From Actinomycetes bacterium (GTDB taxonomy: Bacteria; Actinomycetota; Acidimicrobiia; Acidimicrobiales; Ilumatobacteraceae): a stretch of 64,000 bases of DNA. Position 1 is the first letter of the stretch. Every line of letters begins with the position of its first letter. The notes beneath the pieces are model-generated. The model had not been told where the DNA came from and ran no database searches. It saw only the letters and a list, made by a program, of their open reading frames with translations. Shown here in pieces: positions 43,214 to 52,314 of this stretch. The stretch covers positions 27,668 to 91,667 of the forward strand of contig JANYDH010000145.1 of NCBI GenBank assembly GCA_025359865.1, read 5' to 3'. A program made the position numbers and the translations under genes.

Positions 43214-43807
43214 GTGCCTGCTGAGATTCGTAACGTCACCGCTGCTGAGATTCCGAGCGTTTCCATCGCCCTTGCCAAGGCATTCGCGGATGATCCGCTG
43301 AAGCTGTTCCTCACGGGTGGTCGAACTCTGTCGGTCGATCGGGCGGCTCCGTTCTTTCGGGCATTTCAGGAGATCCAGCTTCCCCACGGCCATGTCTATA
43401 CGACCGCCGGGTTCGAGGCAGCGGCGATCTGGGCGCCACCCGGCCAGTGGAAGGTGCCGTTCAGTCAGGTGCTCCGCAAAAGCCCGACCTTCTTGAGGCT
43501 CTACGGTTGGCGGTTCCTGCCGAACCTGCAGGTGCTGAGTGAACTCGAAAAGCTGCACCCTCGAGAGCCGCACTACTACCTGGAGATCATCGGAACCGAT
43601 CCGGCGTATCAAGGCAAGGGCTTCGGCTCGAAGTTGATGACCCCGATGACCGAACGCGCCGACACCGAAGGGGTCGGCATGTACCTCGAGAGCTCGAAAG
43701 AGTCGAACGTCGCGTTCTACGGTCGGTTCGGATTCGTGACCCGCCAGACGATGACGCATCGGCGCAAGGGCCCGCAGCAGTGGCTGATGTGGCGCGACCC
43801 CCGCTGA
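43214..43807 (+). CDS. GNAT-family N-acetyltransferase
   Basis: A 197-residue GNAT protein. The acetyl-CoA loop is YLEIIGTDPAYQGKGFGSKL (QGKGxG) near residue 135, followed by LESSKESNVAFYGRFGF. N-terminal DDPLKLFL and AAIWAPPGQW fit the small-molecule GNATs common in Actinobacteria. GTG 43214. Acceptor unknown. Confidence 0.9.
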   Translation: MPAEIRNVTAAEIPSVSIALAKAFADDPLKLFLTGGRTLSVDRAAPFFRAFQEIQLPHGHVYTTAGFEAAAIWAPPGQWKVPFSQVLRKSPTFLRLYGWRFLPNLQVLSELEKLHPREPHYYLEIIGTDPAYQGKGFGSKLMTPMTERADTEGVGMYLESSKESNVAFYGRFGFVTRQTMTHRRKGPQQWLMWRDPR

Positions 43808-43861
43808 CGCACCGGTGCCCAGACAACAAACGGCTTGGATGCGGCGCCGAGGGATGCGGGT

Positions 43862-45079
43862 TCAGTGACCCGCGTCGAACGTGATGTTCATCAGCGCTGG
43901 ACCGAAGATGCCGACGCCGTCCGGCTTCCACGTGATGTCACCATCGATCTTGAGGTTGGGCAGCCGACGGGCAAGTAGGGGCAGTGCCTCTTGTAGCTCA
44001 GCGCGGGCAAGTGATGCCCCAAGGCAGTAGTGGATTCCAGACCCAAACGTGAGTTGGGGCTGATCGGCCGCCGTCGAGGTGATGTCGAACACCTCAGGAT
44101 CGGTGAACACGTCGGGCTGGCGGTTCGCCTCGGCGAGACCGATCGACATGAACGTACCGGCTGGAAACACCACGTTGCGATACTCGATGTCGCACGATGC
44201 GAACCGGACCGTGCCACGTACGGCGCCGAAGTACCGCATGGTCTCTTCCACCGCCCGCCCAGCGAGCTCTGGGCGCTCGGCGAGCAGCTTCCATTGTTCG
44301 GGGTGGTCGGCGAACAGCGCCGTAGCACAGCCGAGTTGGTTGCGGGTGGTGTCGGTACCGCCGACGATGACGGCATTGACCATCATCACCAGTTCGTCGT
44401 TGCTGAGCCGGTCGCCGGCCTCTTCGGCCGCAATGAGATCGGTCAGGAGGTCGTCGGCCGGCCGTGAACGGCGATCGGCAATGAGTTCACGCGTGTACGC
44501 CTCGAGTTCGCGTTGCGCGTCCATCACGAGATCGAGCTTGTCGGCAAGATCCGCGGAGAAGACTTCGAGGATGTCGCTCGCCAGCCGGCTGAACAGCTGC
44601 CAGTCGCCTTTCGGCGCGCCGAGCAACTCGCAGATGATAGGGATCGGGTACGGCTCGGTGATATCGGCGACGAACTCCGCGCGACCTGTGGAGGCGACAG
44701 GATCGATGAGGCCGTTGATGACCTCGCGCATGAAGGGGCGCAGCCGGTCGGCAGCGCGCGGCGAGAATGCCGGAGCAACGAGTCGGCGAAGTCGGACGTG
44801 GACATCGCCTTCGGCGGACAGGATGCTGCCGCGCTGACGGGAGATGAAGTCCTCGCGGGTGATGCCCAGCAATTCGGGGATGCGGCCCGATGCGCTGTGC
44901 CACCGCTTGTCGCGTAGAATGCCGACCACGTCCTCGTAGCGCAGCACGGCGAAGCCGAACGGGTTGCGTAACAGCCAAAGGCTCGGATCGAGCGCTGACC
45001 GCATTGCACGGCGCTGGTCGAAGTTGCCATCGGCGAGAGATATCTCCGGAAGATCGAGGTCGTGCACGAGAGTGGACAT
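43862..45079 (-). CDS. cytochrome P450
   Basis: A 405-residue soluble P450. Haem-binding loop FGSGIHYCLGASLARAEL with the axial Cys near residue 351. I-helix VIVGGTDTTRNQ (oxygen-binding Thr), K-helix EETMRYF (ExxR). ATG 45079 gives MSTLVHDLDLPEISL; the frame upstream is a shadow. No ferredoxin gene adjacent. Substrate cannot be told; actinobacterial members hydroxylate lipids, steroids and terpenes. Confidence 0.95.
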   Translation of the reverse strand: MSTLVHDLDLPEISLADGNFDQRRAMRSALDPSLWLLRNPFGFAVLRYEDVVGILRDKRWHSASGRIPELLGITREDFISRQRGSILSAEGDVHVRLRRLVAPAFSPRAADRLRPFMREVINGLIDPVASTGRAEFVADITEPYPIPIICELLGAPKGDWQLFSRLASDILEVFSADLADKLDLVMDAQRELEAYTRELIADRRSRPADDLLTDLIAAEEAGDRLSNDELVMMVNAVIVGGTDTTRNQLGCATALFADHPEQWKLLAERPELAGRAVEETMRYFGAVRGTVRFASCDIEYRNVVFPAGTFMSIGLAEANRQPDVFTDPEVFDITSTAADQPQLTFGSGIHYCLGASLARAELQEALPLLARRLPNLKIDGDITWKPDGVGIFGPALMNITFDAGH

Positions 45080-45151
45080 GATCCAAACCGTACTCCTGCG
45101 GCCTCTGCAGGCTCGCCCCGTGGTGCACGCTCCCCACCCGGAGGGCACCGA

Positions 45152-46276
45152 TCAGCGGCGGCCGAGTATGTCCGCCGATTCGATGAACGCCAGTCCGAGG
45201 AACTCGCCGACCGGGCCGTTGGTGATGTAACCACCGACGGTGTTCACCCCGAGAGCGAGCGCAGCATCGCGTTGTGCTGCGACCGCTGCACCGTAATACG
45301 CCAGTTCCAACTGGTAGGGAAGTGTGGCGTTGGTGAGCGCATACGTACTGGTGTGGGGAACCGCGCCGGGCATGTTGCCGACCGCATAGTGCAGAACGCC
45401 ATGCTTCATGTACACCGGATCGGTGTGCGTGGTCTCGTGGATGGTCTCGATGCAACCACCTTGGTCGACGGCTACGTCGACGATCACTGCGCCGGGTTTC
45501 ATCGAGCGGACCATGTCTTCGGTCACGACGATCGGTGCTCGCCCGCCGGCGACGAGCACGGCTCCGATCACGAGGTCGGCGTCGGCGATGTTGCGCTCGA
45601 GCGCACCACGGTTCGATGCCAGGGTGACGATCCGGCCCTTGTTGATCTGATCGACCCACCGCAAGCGGTCGAGACTCTTGTCGAACAACACCACCTCTGC
45701 TTCCATACCAGCGGCGATCCATGCTGCGTTCCAGCCGACGTTGCCGGCACCGAGCACGACCACCTTTGCGGGCTGCACCCCCGGTGCGCCGCCCATCAGT
45801 ACGCCGCGGCCACCGTTGTGGCGTTCCAGGTAATGGGCACCGAGTTGCGGCGCCAGTCGGCCCGCGACCTCGCTCATCGGGGCGAGCAAGGGGAGCGAAC
45901 CGTTGGCCAACTGCACCGTCTCATAGGCGATTGCCGTACAGCGTGAATCGAGCAGCGCCTTCGCGACATCGGGGTATGCGGCGAGGTGCAGATACGTGAA
46001 CAGTGTGAGGTCCGGTCGGAGAAACGCGAACTCGTCGGCAGTGGGTTCTTTGACCTTTACCACCATCTGCTTCGACCATGCATCGGCTGCAGTTGGAACG
46101 ATGTCGGCCCCGGCGGCACGGTAGTCGTCATCGCTGAAGCTGGCACCCTCACCGGCACCGGTTTCGATGAACACGTCGATGCCGGCGCGCTCGAACTCGC
46201 GCACACCGTCGGGCGTCATCGCCACGCGATACTCGGCGGTCTTGGTTTCTTTCGGCACGCCGACCGAGGTGATCAT
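45152..46276 (-). CDS. ald: alanine dehydrogenase
   Basis: A 374-residue NAD-dependent enzyme converting alanine to pyruvate and ammonia. Hallmarks: GVPKETKTAEYRVAMTPDGV, VKVKEPTADEF, HLAAYPDVAKALL, VVVLGAGNVGWNAAWIAAGM (Rossmann), and IVDVAVDQGGCIE. ATG 46276 fits family length; ATGs at 46312 and 46348 are alternatives. An Lrp-type regulator lies 0.8 kb upstream on the same strand, and such proteins often control ald. Confidence 0.95.
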   Translation of the reverse strand: MITSVGVPKETKTAEYRVAMTPDGVREFERAGIDVFIETGAGEGASFSDDDYRAAGADIVPTAADAWSKQMVVKVKEPTADEFAFLRPDLTLFTYLHLAAYPDVAKALLDSRCTAIAYETVQLANGSLPLLAPMSEVAGRLAPQLGAHYLERHNGGRGVLMGGAPGVQPAKVVVLGAGNVGWNAAWIAAGMEAEVVLFDKSLDRLRWVDQINKGRIVTLASNRGALERNIADADLVIGAVLVAGGRAPIVVTEDMVRSMKPGAVIVDVAVDQGGCIETIHETTHTDPVYMKHGVLHYAVGNMPGAVPHTSTYALTNATLPYQLELAYYGAAVAAQRDAALALGVNTVGGYITNGPVGEFLGLAFIESADILGRR

Positions 46277-46391
46277 CGGGTTCGTGAGCGAGCCAATGGT
46301 AAAGGTGGTCATGACCATGATCATCGTCTCGACGGTGCAGCGGAGCAAGTTCGTCTTGAGACACGGGCACTGCTGAGGACCATCAGTAGTC

Positions 46392-46967
46392 TCAGGCGGT
46401 GCGCAGCAAACTCTGTTCTGCCGCTGCGGCAGTCTGGCGAACGATCTCCTCGACGTGCTCCGGATCGATTCCGAGAGCCTGACCGATGTGGACTGCCCAG
46501 ACCTCGGACCGGATGTTGTTCTCGAAGTCGATCTTGCTGCGGATGTCGGACCGGGCCGCCTGACGATTCTGACTGATCATGACGAACGTCGCGAGAAAGA
46601 TCGCCTCAAGCGAGACGATCATCGTGAGTAGGCCGAATGGAAACTTGTCGAACTCGCTGTCGATACCCGCAAGGCCGACGTTCAACGCAACCCAGATGCC
46701 GAACCAGATGCCGTGGAGATACACGAACTTCATCGACCCTGCGAAGCTGGTGACACCGTCGGCGATCGAACCCTCGGCCTTTCGCAGAAGTGCAAACAAC
46801 CGACGTTCATCTTCAATCGCGAAGTGCTGCGGCGTGCCGATTTTGCCGTCGATCACGCCGTCTGCCCGGTCGAGCACATGACACGCGAGGCAGTCGCTGC
46901 TGTGGGGCTCACCGAGATCACTGAGATCATCGAGTGCGTCGGCGGCTGGAGTCACATCATCGGTCAT
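46392..46967 (-). CDS. DUF1003 membrane protein
   Basis: A 191-residue protein with N-terminal CLACHVLDR (CxxCH, a possible metal site), two TM helices (LHGIWFGIWVALNVGLAG, LTMIVSLEAIFLATFVMISQ) and the DUF1003 motif ISQNRQAARSDIRSKIDFEN. Function unknown. Upstream is an odd triplicated AGGTGAACG-containing leader (see repeat). Confidence 0.9.
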   Translation of the reverse strand: MTDDVTPAADALDDLSDLGEPHSSDCLACHVLDRADGVIDGKIGTPQHFAIEDERRLFALLRKAEGSIADGVTSFAGSMKFVYLHGIWFGIWVALNVGLAGIDSEFDKFPFGLLTMIVSLEAIFLATFVMISQNRQAARSDIRSKIDFENNIRSEVWAVHIGQALGIDPEHVEEIVRQTAAAAEQSLLRTA

Positions 46968-46984
46968 CTGGCACAGTCTCGCGC

Positions 46985-47026
46985 GTCGTTCACCTTTAGG
47001 CGTTCACCTTTAGGCGTTCACCTCCG
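46985..47026 (-). repeat. 14-bp tandem repeat carrying Shine-Dalgarno-like AGGTGA
   Basis: Three near-identical 14-bp units (CGTTCACCTTTAGG on the + strand). Read with the DUF1003 gene they give AGGTGAACG three times, at 18-60 bp upstream of its ATG. The true start codon has no closer Shine-Dalgarno. Confidence 0.7.
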
Positions 47027-47060
47027 TACTGCGCGGATCATCGGCTTCCCTGGTCGGCGC

Positions 47061-47519
47061 TCAGTGGGCACCCCAGGCAAAGGTCTGCTTCACGAGATCG
47101 AGATAGATGAACGTCTCGGTCGACGTGACGCCTGGAACCCGGCGAATTCGATTCGTCAGATCGAGGAGGTTGGCATCGTCGGCTACGACCACCTCACACA
47201 TCAAGTCGAACGAACCGGCCGTGATGACGAGGTAGTCGATGTCGGACATCGCCTGCAATGCGGTAGCGATGTCGTCGGATGGACCTTCAGTGCGAACGCC
47301 GATCATGGCCATTCGGCGGTATCCGATGGCCAGCGGGTTCGTGACGGCCACGACCTGTACCGTGCCGGTGTCGATCAGACGCTGCACTCGCTGACGGGTA
47401 GCCGCCTCGGACAAGCCAACGGCTGCGCCAAGCCGGGTATACGGAACGCGTCCATCGCGTTGCAGTTGCTCGATGATGGCCCGGTCGATTTGGTCGAGAG
47501 CATTCACTGGCCGGTTCAT
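47061..47519 (-). CDS. Lrp/AsnC-family regulator
   Basis: A 152-residue regulator. HTH: ALDQIDRAIIEQLQRDGRVP, YTRLGAAVGLSEAATRQRVQ, RLIDTGTVQVV. RAM/effector domain: IDYLVITAGSFDLMCEVVV, VPGVTSTETFIYLDL. ATG 47519 gives MNRPVNALDQ; the frame is open further. Likely controls ald or the divergent polyamine transport operon (inference). Confidence 0.93.
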   Translation of the reverse strand: MNRPVNALDQIDRAIIEQLQRDGRVPYTRLGAAVGLSEAATRQRVQRLIDTGTVQVVAVTNPLAIGYRRMAMIGVRTEGPSDDIATALQAMSDIDYLVITAGSFDLMCEVVVADDANLLDLTNRIRRVPGVTSTETFIYLDLVKQTFAWGAH

Positions 47520-47554
47520 ACGACCACGAATACTGCCGCTTCCTGACCGCTGAT

Positions 47555-47601
47555 GCAAGGGAATCCGTGGCGCGCAGGATGTTCATCGACGGATTCCTTG
47601 C
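47555..47601. promoter_or_regulatory. inverted repeat between lrp-like gene and pot operon, candidate Lrp site
   Basis: GCAAG-G-GAATCCGT (47555-47568) and ACGGATTC-CTTGC (47589-47601): 13 paired positions with one extra G, arms about 33 bp centre to centre. It lies 36 bp upstream of the regulator's ATG. TTGACT at 47605 may be the -35 of the pot operon. Confidence 0.5.
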
Positions 47602-47737
47602 GTGTTGACTCGGTCCATGAGAGGGTACCTACCGATGATGTGCACTTCGCCTGACGATGCAGGTCGTGTACTGTTCAGGGCTACAGGGTTGAACGAATAC
47701 CCGGTTTGCGACGAAAGATGCTCGGGGGAGTGACAAC

Positions 47738-48886
47738 GTGACACAAGTTGCTGATGCCGACGAGCCCGCGATGACCCAACGGGGAAGTGTCGAACTCACC
47801 AACGTGACGAAACGGTTCGGCACCATGGTCGCGGTGGACGGGCTCGACCTCGAGGTTCGGCCCGGTGAGTTCCTATCACTGCTCGGCCCCAGCGGTTGCG
47901 GCAAGACCACCACCTTACGAATGCTCGCCGGGTTCGAACAGCCCGACGAAGGATTCATTCGCATCAGCGGCGACTACGTGCAGGGCATTCCGCCGTACAA
48001 GCGTGACGTCAACACCGTGTTCCAGCAGTACGCGTTGTTTCCACACATGTCCGTCGCCGAGAATGTTGCGTACGGTTTGCGCCAAAAGGGTGTGCCGAAG
48101 GCAGAGATCGGGACCCGGGTTGCCGAGGCGCTCGACATGGTCAAGATGAGCAAATTGGCCGAGCGCAGGCCGCGCCAGATGTCGGGTGGCCAGCAACAAC
48201 GCGTCGCCGTGGCGCGAGCCTTGGTCAACCGCCCGAGCGTGCTACTCCTCGATGAACCACTCGGCGCGCTCGACCGCAAACTCCGTGAGGAGATGCAGAT
48301 CGAGCTAAAGCTGCTCCAAAGCCAACTCGGCATCACGTTCATCTTCGTCACCCACGACCAGGAAGAAGCGATGGGAATGAGTGACCGAATTGCCGTCATG
48401 CTCGACGGGCACATCGAGCAACTGGCCGACCCTGAGACGGTCTATGAACATCCATCGTCGGCCTTCGTGGCCGGTTTCATCGGTCGCAACAACTTCTGGA
48501 CGGGCGTGTCGAACGGCTCCGGCGTTCGCGCCAGCGATGGCACCATTTTTGTGTCCACCACGCCTGAGGAGCGGGTGCAGCAGGGCACACAGGCCCTCGC
48601 CGCGATTCGCCCCGAGTGCATCCGGCTGAGTGCCAGCAACCCTGGCCTCGACGTGAATGTGATCGAAGGCACGGTGGCAGGAGTTTCGCACTACGGCGAC
48701 GTGCTACAATACGTTGTTCGAACGGCCGAGCGCGATGTGATCTGCATGCTGCCGCGCCAGGGAGCGGTTCGCCTGGTGCCAGGCGACGCGGTGTGGTGCG
48801 ACTGGGACTCGTCCGACGTCTACCAGTTCTCGGCGGATCAGGCCGATTTGGTGATGGACGAGCCCACCGAGGACAGCACTCCGTGA
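47738..48886 (+). CDS. potA: polyamine-type ABC transporter ATPase
   Basis: A 382-residue ATPase. Walker A LGPSGCGKTTTLRML, Q-loop TVFQQYALFPHMSV, signature MSGGQQQRVAVARAL, Walker B VLLLDEPLGALDRK, H-loop FVTHDQEEAMGMSD, C-terminal TOBE domain (FIGRNNFWTG, AIRPECIRL). GTG 47738 preceded by GGGGGAGTGA. First of PotA-PotD-PotBC-amine oxidase genes. Putrescine/spermidine is the likely substrate class from the whole set. Confidence 0.9.
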   Translation: MTQVADADEPAMTQRGSVELTNVTKRFGTMVAVDGLDLEVRPGEFLSLLGPSGCGKTTTLRMLAGFEQPDEGFIRISGDYVQGIPPYKRDVNTVFQQYALFPHMSVAENVAYGLRQKGVPKAEIGTRVAEALDMVKMSKLAERRPRQMSGGQQQRVAVARALVNRPSVLLLDEPLGALDRKLREEMQIELKLLQSQLGITFIFVTHDQEEAMGMSDRIAVMLDGHIEQLADPETVYEHPSSAFVAGFIGRNNFWTGVSNGSGVRASDGTIFVSTTPEERVQQGTQALAAIRPECIRLSASNPGLDVNVIEGTVAGVSHYGDVLQYVVRTAERDVICMLPRQGAVRLVPGDAVWCDWDSSDVYQFSADQADLVMDEPTEDSTP

Positions 48887-48968
48887 TTGCGATCCCAACT
48901 CGTCTCGGTCAAGCCATTGAGGTTCGTCTCTGTAAGAAACCGCATAGTCTACCAGCAAGGAGCAACCC

Positions 48969-50288
48969 ATGACATCTCGTCCCGAACCGCTGAAGATCTT
49001 GGCGCCGACCAGTTTCCGTGAGGCGTTGTCGCGGCGTTCGCTGTTCCAGATCGGTGGTGCCGCCGCCGGCCTGGCAGTCATCGCCGCCGCCTGCGGCAGT
49101 GACGCCAAGAAGAGCGTGGCCACGACACCTGGAACGACAGCAGGAACGACACCTGGAACGACACCTGGAACGACAGCAGGTACGACCGCAGGTACGACCG
49201 CAGAAACGACCGCAGGTACGAACGCTGCCGGCAGCATCCTCGGTGACTACAGCAACGTGATCAACAAGTCGAGTGGCACGCTGTCGATGTACACATGGGG
49301 TGACTACAACGATCCGGAACTCGTCGGTGCACTCGCCGACTCCGATCTCGGTATCACGATGAAAGTCGACTACTACGCAAGCAATGAAGATCTCATCACC
49401 AAGCTGTCAGCGGCAAACGGCTCGAGCGGCTTCGACATCGTGGTGCCCACCGGTCCGTACATCCCGCAGATGATCCAGAAGGGGCTACTGGAGAAGTTCG
49501 ATAAGTCGTTGCTGCCGAACATGGTCAATGTCGACCCGTTGTACCTCGGCCAGACGTGGGACCGGACCAACGAGTACAGCGTCTGCAAAGACTGGGGCTC
49601 CACCGGTTGGTTGTACAACACCAAGGTGATCACGTCCGAGATGAAGACCTGGAACGACTTCATCTCGGTCATCCAAGGCGAGGCCAGCGGGCAGACCTCC
49701 GTACTCGACGCCAATGTCGACGTACTCGGCATCTACTTCTGGGCGAACGGCATCGATTGGACAACCGAAAAGAAGGAAGACCTTGATGCCTGCGAGAAGT
49801 TCATGGTCGACCAGTTCGCCTCGCACATCAAGGCGTTCGACAGTTATCCCTCCACGAAGATCGCCGAGGGCGCGTACGCCATGTCGCAGGCGTGGAATGG
49901 CGATGCCCGCCAGGCGTTCGTTCGAATCGCCGAAGCGGGTGGCGAACCGGCCGACTGGAAGTGGGTGCTCGGGGCACCCGACACCGAGCTATGGATGGAC
50001 AACTACGCCATTGCCAAAGGGTCGCCCAACCCCGAAGCGGCACATGCCTGGATCAACTGGCTGCTCACACCCGAGATCTCCATCCGCGACCTCAACTACC
50101 ATGGCTACAACAGTGGGATGAAGAACATCAGTGGTCTCATCGCTGAACTGCTGCCCGAACTGGTCAACGGCGACATGATCTTCTTCCCTGACGAGTTGGT
50201 GAAGACGATGCATACCGGTGCCGTCAATTCGGCTCAGGATCGCCTGGTGGAGATCTACAACAAGGTGAAGGCGAAGGCCGGAGGCTGA
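48969..50288 (+). CDS. potD: polyamine-type solute-binding lipoprotein
   Basis: A 439-residue PotD/PotF-like receptor. Tat signal SRRSLFQIGG and lipobox AAAC; then a 12-bp repeat-encoded Thr/Gly/Pro linker; then the binding domain from LSMYTWGDYNDPEL, with SGFDIVVPTGPYIPQMIQ, STGWLYNTKVI and AMSQAWNGDARQAF. YTWGDY and the order of motifs are typical for the family. Delivers substrate to the fused permease. The AGGAGCAA 5 bp upstream is a good RBS. Confidence 0.92.
   Translation: MTSRPEPLKILAPTSFREALSRRSLFQIGGAAAGLAVIAAACGSDAKKSVATTPGTTAGTTPGTTPGTTAGTTAGTTAETTAGTNAAGSILGDYSNVINKSSGTLSMYTWGDYNDPELVGALADSDLGITMKVDYYASNEDLITKLSAANGSSGFDIVVPTGPYIPQMIQKGLLEKFDKSLLPNMVNVDPLYLGQTWDRTNEYSVCKDWGSTGWLYNTKVITSEMKTWNDFISVIQGEASGQTSVLDANVDVLGIYFWANGIDWTTEKKEDLDACEKFMVDQFASHIKAFDSYPSTKIAEGAYAMSQAWNGDARQAFVRIAEAGGEPADWKWVLGAPDTELWMDNYAIAKGSPNPEAAHAWINWLLTPEISIRDLNYHGYNSGMKNISGLIAELLPELVNGDMIFFPDELVKTMHTGAVNSAQDRLVEIYNKVKAKAGG
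49122..49220 (+). repeat. 12-bp in-frame tandem repeat in the PotD linker
   Basis: About seven units of a 12-bp sequence like GGAACGACAGCA encode TTPG/TTAG. They form the flexible tether between the lipid anchor and binding domain and may vary in number among strains. Confidence 0.8.
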
Positions 50289-50294
50289 TCGTTC

Positions 50295-52307
50295 GTGACT
50301 GCCGCGGTTGGGCCGCCATCGAAGCGGAGGTGGCGGGTGCCGAAGTTCGGCCTCGCCATCCCTTCGATCGTCTGGTATGCGCTGTTCTTCGTGATCCCGA
50401 TCGGGTTCATCATCGTCTATTCGTTCGCTGCGAAGGACTCGACCAAACTCCTTCCGGTCGACCTCGGGAGTTTCTCGTTCCAGAACTACCGAGATGTCTT
50501 CGACGACACCTTCTTCACGACCTTCAAGGCAACCCTACGAATCGCGGTGACCGCCACGGTGCTGTGCGTGCTCATTGGCTTTCCGATCGCATATTTTCTC
50601 GCGTTCAAGGTCAAAGAGAAGTGGCGGGCGGTGCTGCTTGCACTCGTGGTAGTGCCGAGCTTCACGAGCTTTTTGATTCGCACGGTGGCCTGGCGGATCC
50701 CGTTGGCACCGAACGGCACACTGTCGAAGTGGTTGCAGGATTGGGGCCTGATCAGCGGGCCGATTCAGTTGCTCGAAACCCAGTCAGCAGTGCAGATCGC
50801 TATCGTCTACAACTATCTCGGGTTCATGATCCTGCCGCTGTTCGTAGCGCTCGATCGCATCGATCAGGGCATGCGCGAGGCCAGTAAGGATCTGGGTGCA
50901 GGCCGACTCTCCACGTTCACCGGAGTCACCGTGCCACTCGCTGCGCCCGGCATTGCTGCCGGTGCGTTGCTGACGTTCATTCCGATGTGTGGTGACTATG
51001 TCACCGCTACGGTGCTAGGCGGCGCGAAGGGCAACATGATCGGGGCGATGATCGCTTCACAGTTCGGTGCGGCGCAGAACTGGCCACTCGGGTCGGCGAT
51101 GGCGGTGTTGATGATCGCTGCGGTCTTGCTCACGCTCGCCGTGGGCGCCGCGATCGTCTGGCTCGTTCCGCGGTTGGCGCGTGCACTCGGGCCGGCGTTC
51201 GCGCCCGTGCGGCAATCGATCTACGAGCGGGGACTCCGCTCGAAGGCAAGCGCGAAGCCACGTCGTCGGGGAATCGATCTCCTCAAGGTCGGTCTGGGCG
51301 TCTGGTGTGCTCTCGTGCTGCTGTTCTTGTTCATCCCGATCGGTCTCGTGATCCTGCATTCGTTCAACCGCGGCGGGTCATTTTCGATCTGGTCCGGGCA
51401 CACCAGCACGGTGTGGTGGGGCAAGCTGTTCCGTGCCGACACCGCGCTCGGGCTGTTGTTTCGCTCGGCCGTGATCATTGCCGCCGGCGTACTGCTGCCA
51501 AAGGTCGTTCGGTGGATCACCGGAAGGCAGTTCCGGCAGCTCGATCGGTGGTCCGGAATTGCCGGGTTCGTCATCGCGTTGATCGCAGGTGGCTTGTCCA
51601 CCGAGTGGTACCGGAAGATCTTTCGCGACGCAGGCATTGGCGATTCATTACGGAACTCGTTCATGGCGGCCTTCGGCGCTACGGTCGTGGCGGTCATTCT
51701 TGGCGGATTCGCAGGTATTGCGCTCGCCCGACGTCCGGGGCGATGGTCGGCGATCTTCATGGCCGTCGTGTTCTTGATCTTGGTGACCCCGGAGATCATG
51801 GATGCCATTGCGTTGGCCGGTTGGATGGAAAAAGTCGGTGGCCCGTTCAAACACAACGTCGGTCCGCTCAACTTCGGGATCATTCGCTTGTGGGTGGGTC
51901 AGTCGCTGTATTCATCTGCGGTGGTCACGCTCATCGTTCGGGCCCGGCTCTCGGGCTTAGATGAGGCCTTGGAAGAAGCGGCGGGCGACCTGGGTGCGCC
52001 ACCGGCACGAGCCTTCCGCCAGATCACGTTGCCACTCATCACGTCCGCTCTCGTTGCCAGTGCGCTGCTCTCGTTCACCTTGTGCCTCGACAACACCATC
52101 ATCTCGGCGCTCATCAGTGGCGGTGGATCATCCACGTTCCCAGTTGCATTGTTGGGCGCCACGCGCAGCACCATCAAGCCGTTCTGGGGTGTCGGGGCCG
52201 TCGTGCTGTTCATGGTCACCATGTCGGCGCTGGGATTTGTAGCGATTGTCCTGAAGCGATCCGGCGACTCCTCGTCGCAGATCGCCGCCACTCTCACCGG
52301 TAGCTGA
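50295..52307 (+). CDS. fused PotB-PotC permease
   Basis: A 670-residue protein with two permease modules. Module 1 (residues 15-300): IPSIVWYALFFVIPIGFIIV, FLIRTVAWRIPL, ASKDLGAGRLSTFTGVTVPL (EAA-type loop). Module 2 (residues 340-660): GVWCALVLLFLFIPIGLVI, SLRNSFMAAFGATVVAVILG, and EEAAGDLGAPPARAFRQITL (EAA loop). Usually these are separate PotB and PotC subunits. The linker (residues 300-335) is basic. GTG 50295, 6 bp after potD. Confidence 0.92.
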   Translation: MTAAVGPPSKRRWRVPKFGLAIPSIVWYALFFVIPIGFIIVYSFAAKDSTKLLPVDLGSFSFQNYRDVFDDTFFTTFKATLRIAVTATVLCVLIGFPIAYFLAFKVKEKWRAVLLALVVVPSFTSFLIRTVAWRIPLAPNGTLSKWLQDWGLISGPIQLLETQSAVQIAIVYNYLGFMILPLFVALDRIDQGMREASKDLGAGRLSTFTGVTVPLAAPGIAAGALLTFIPMCGDYVTATVLGGAKGNMIGAMIASQFGAAQNWPLGSAMAVLMIAAVLLTLAVGAAIVWLVPRLARALGPAFAPVRQSIYERGLRSKASAKPRRRGIDLLKVGLGVWCALVLLFLFIPIGLVILHSFNRGGSFSIWSGHTSTVWWGKLFRADTALGLLFRSAVIIAAGVLLPKVVRWITGRQFRQLDRWSGIAGFVIALIAGGLSTEWYRKIFRDAGIGDSLRNSFMAAFGATVVAVILGGFAGIALARRPGRWSAIFMAVVFLILVTPEIMDAIALAGWMEKVGGPFKHNVGPLNFGIIRLWVGQSLYSSAVVTLIVRARLSGLDEALEEAAGDLGAPPARAFRQITLPLITSALVASALLSFTLCLDNTIISALISGGGSSTFPVALLGATRSTIKPFWGVGAVVLFMVTMSALGFVAIVLKRSGDSSSQIAATLTGS

Positions 52308-52314
52308 GCGCACG

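Noticed and set aside
42772..43314. 180-codon minus-strand ORF over the repeat region at 42.8-43.3 kb
   Set aside because: Its sequence derives from the inverted repeat copies and GC-rich spacer, and no protein motif is visible; the true neighbours are the oxidoreductase and the GNAT.
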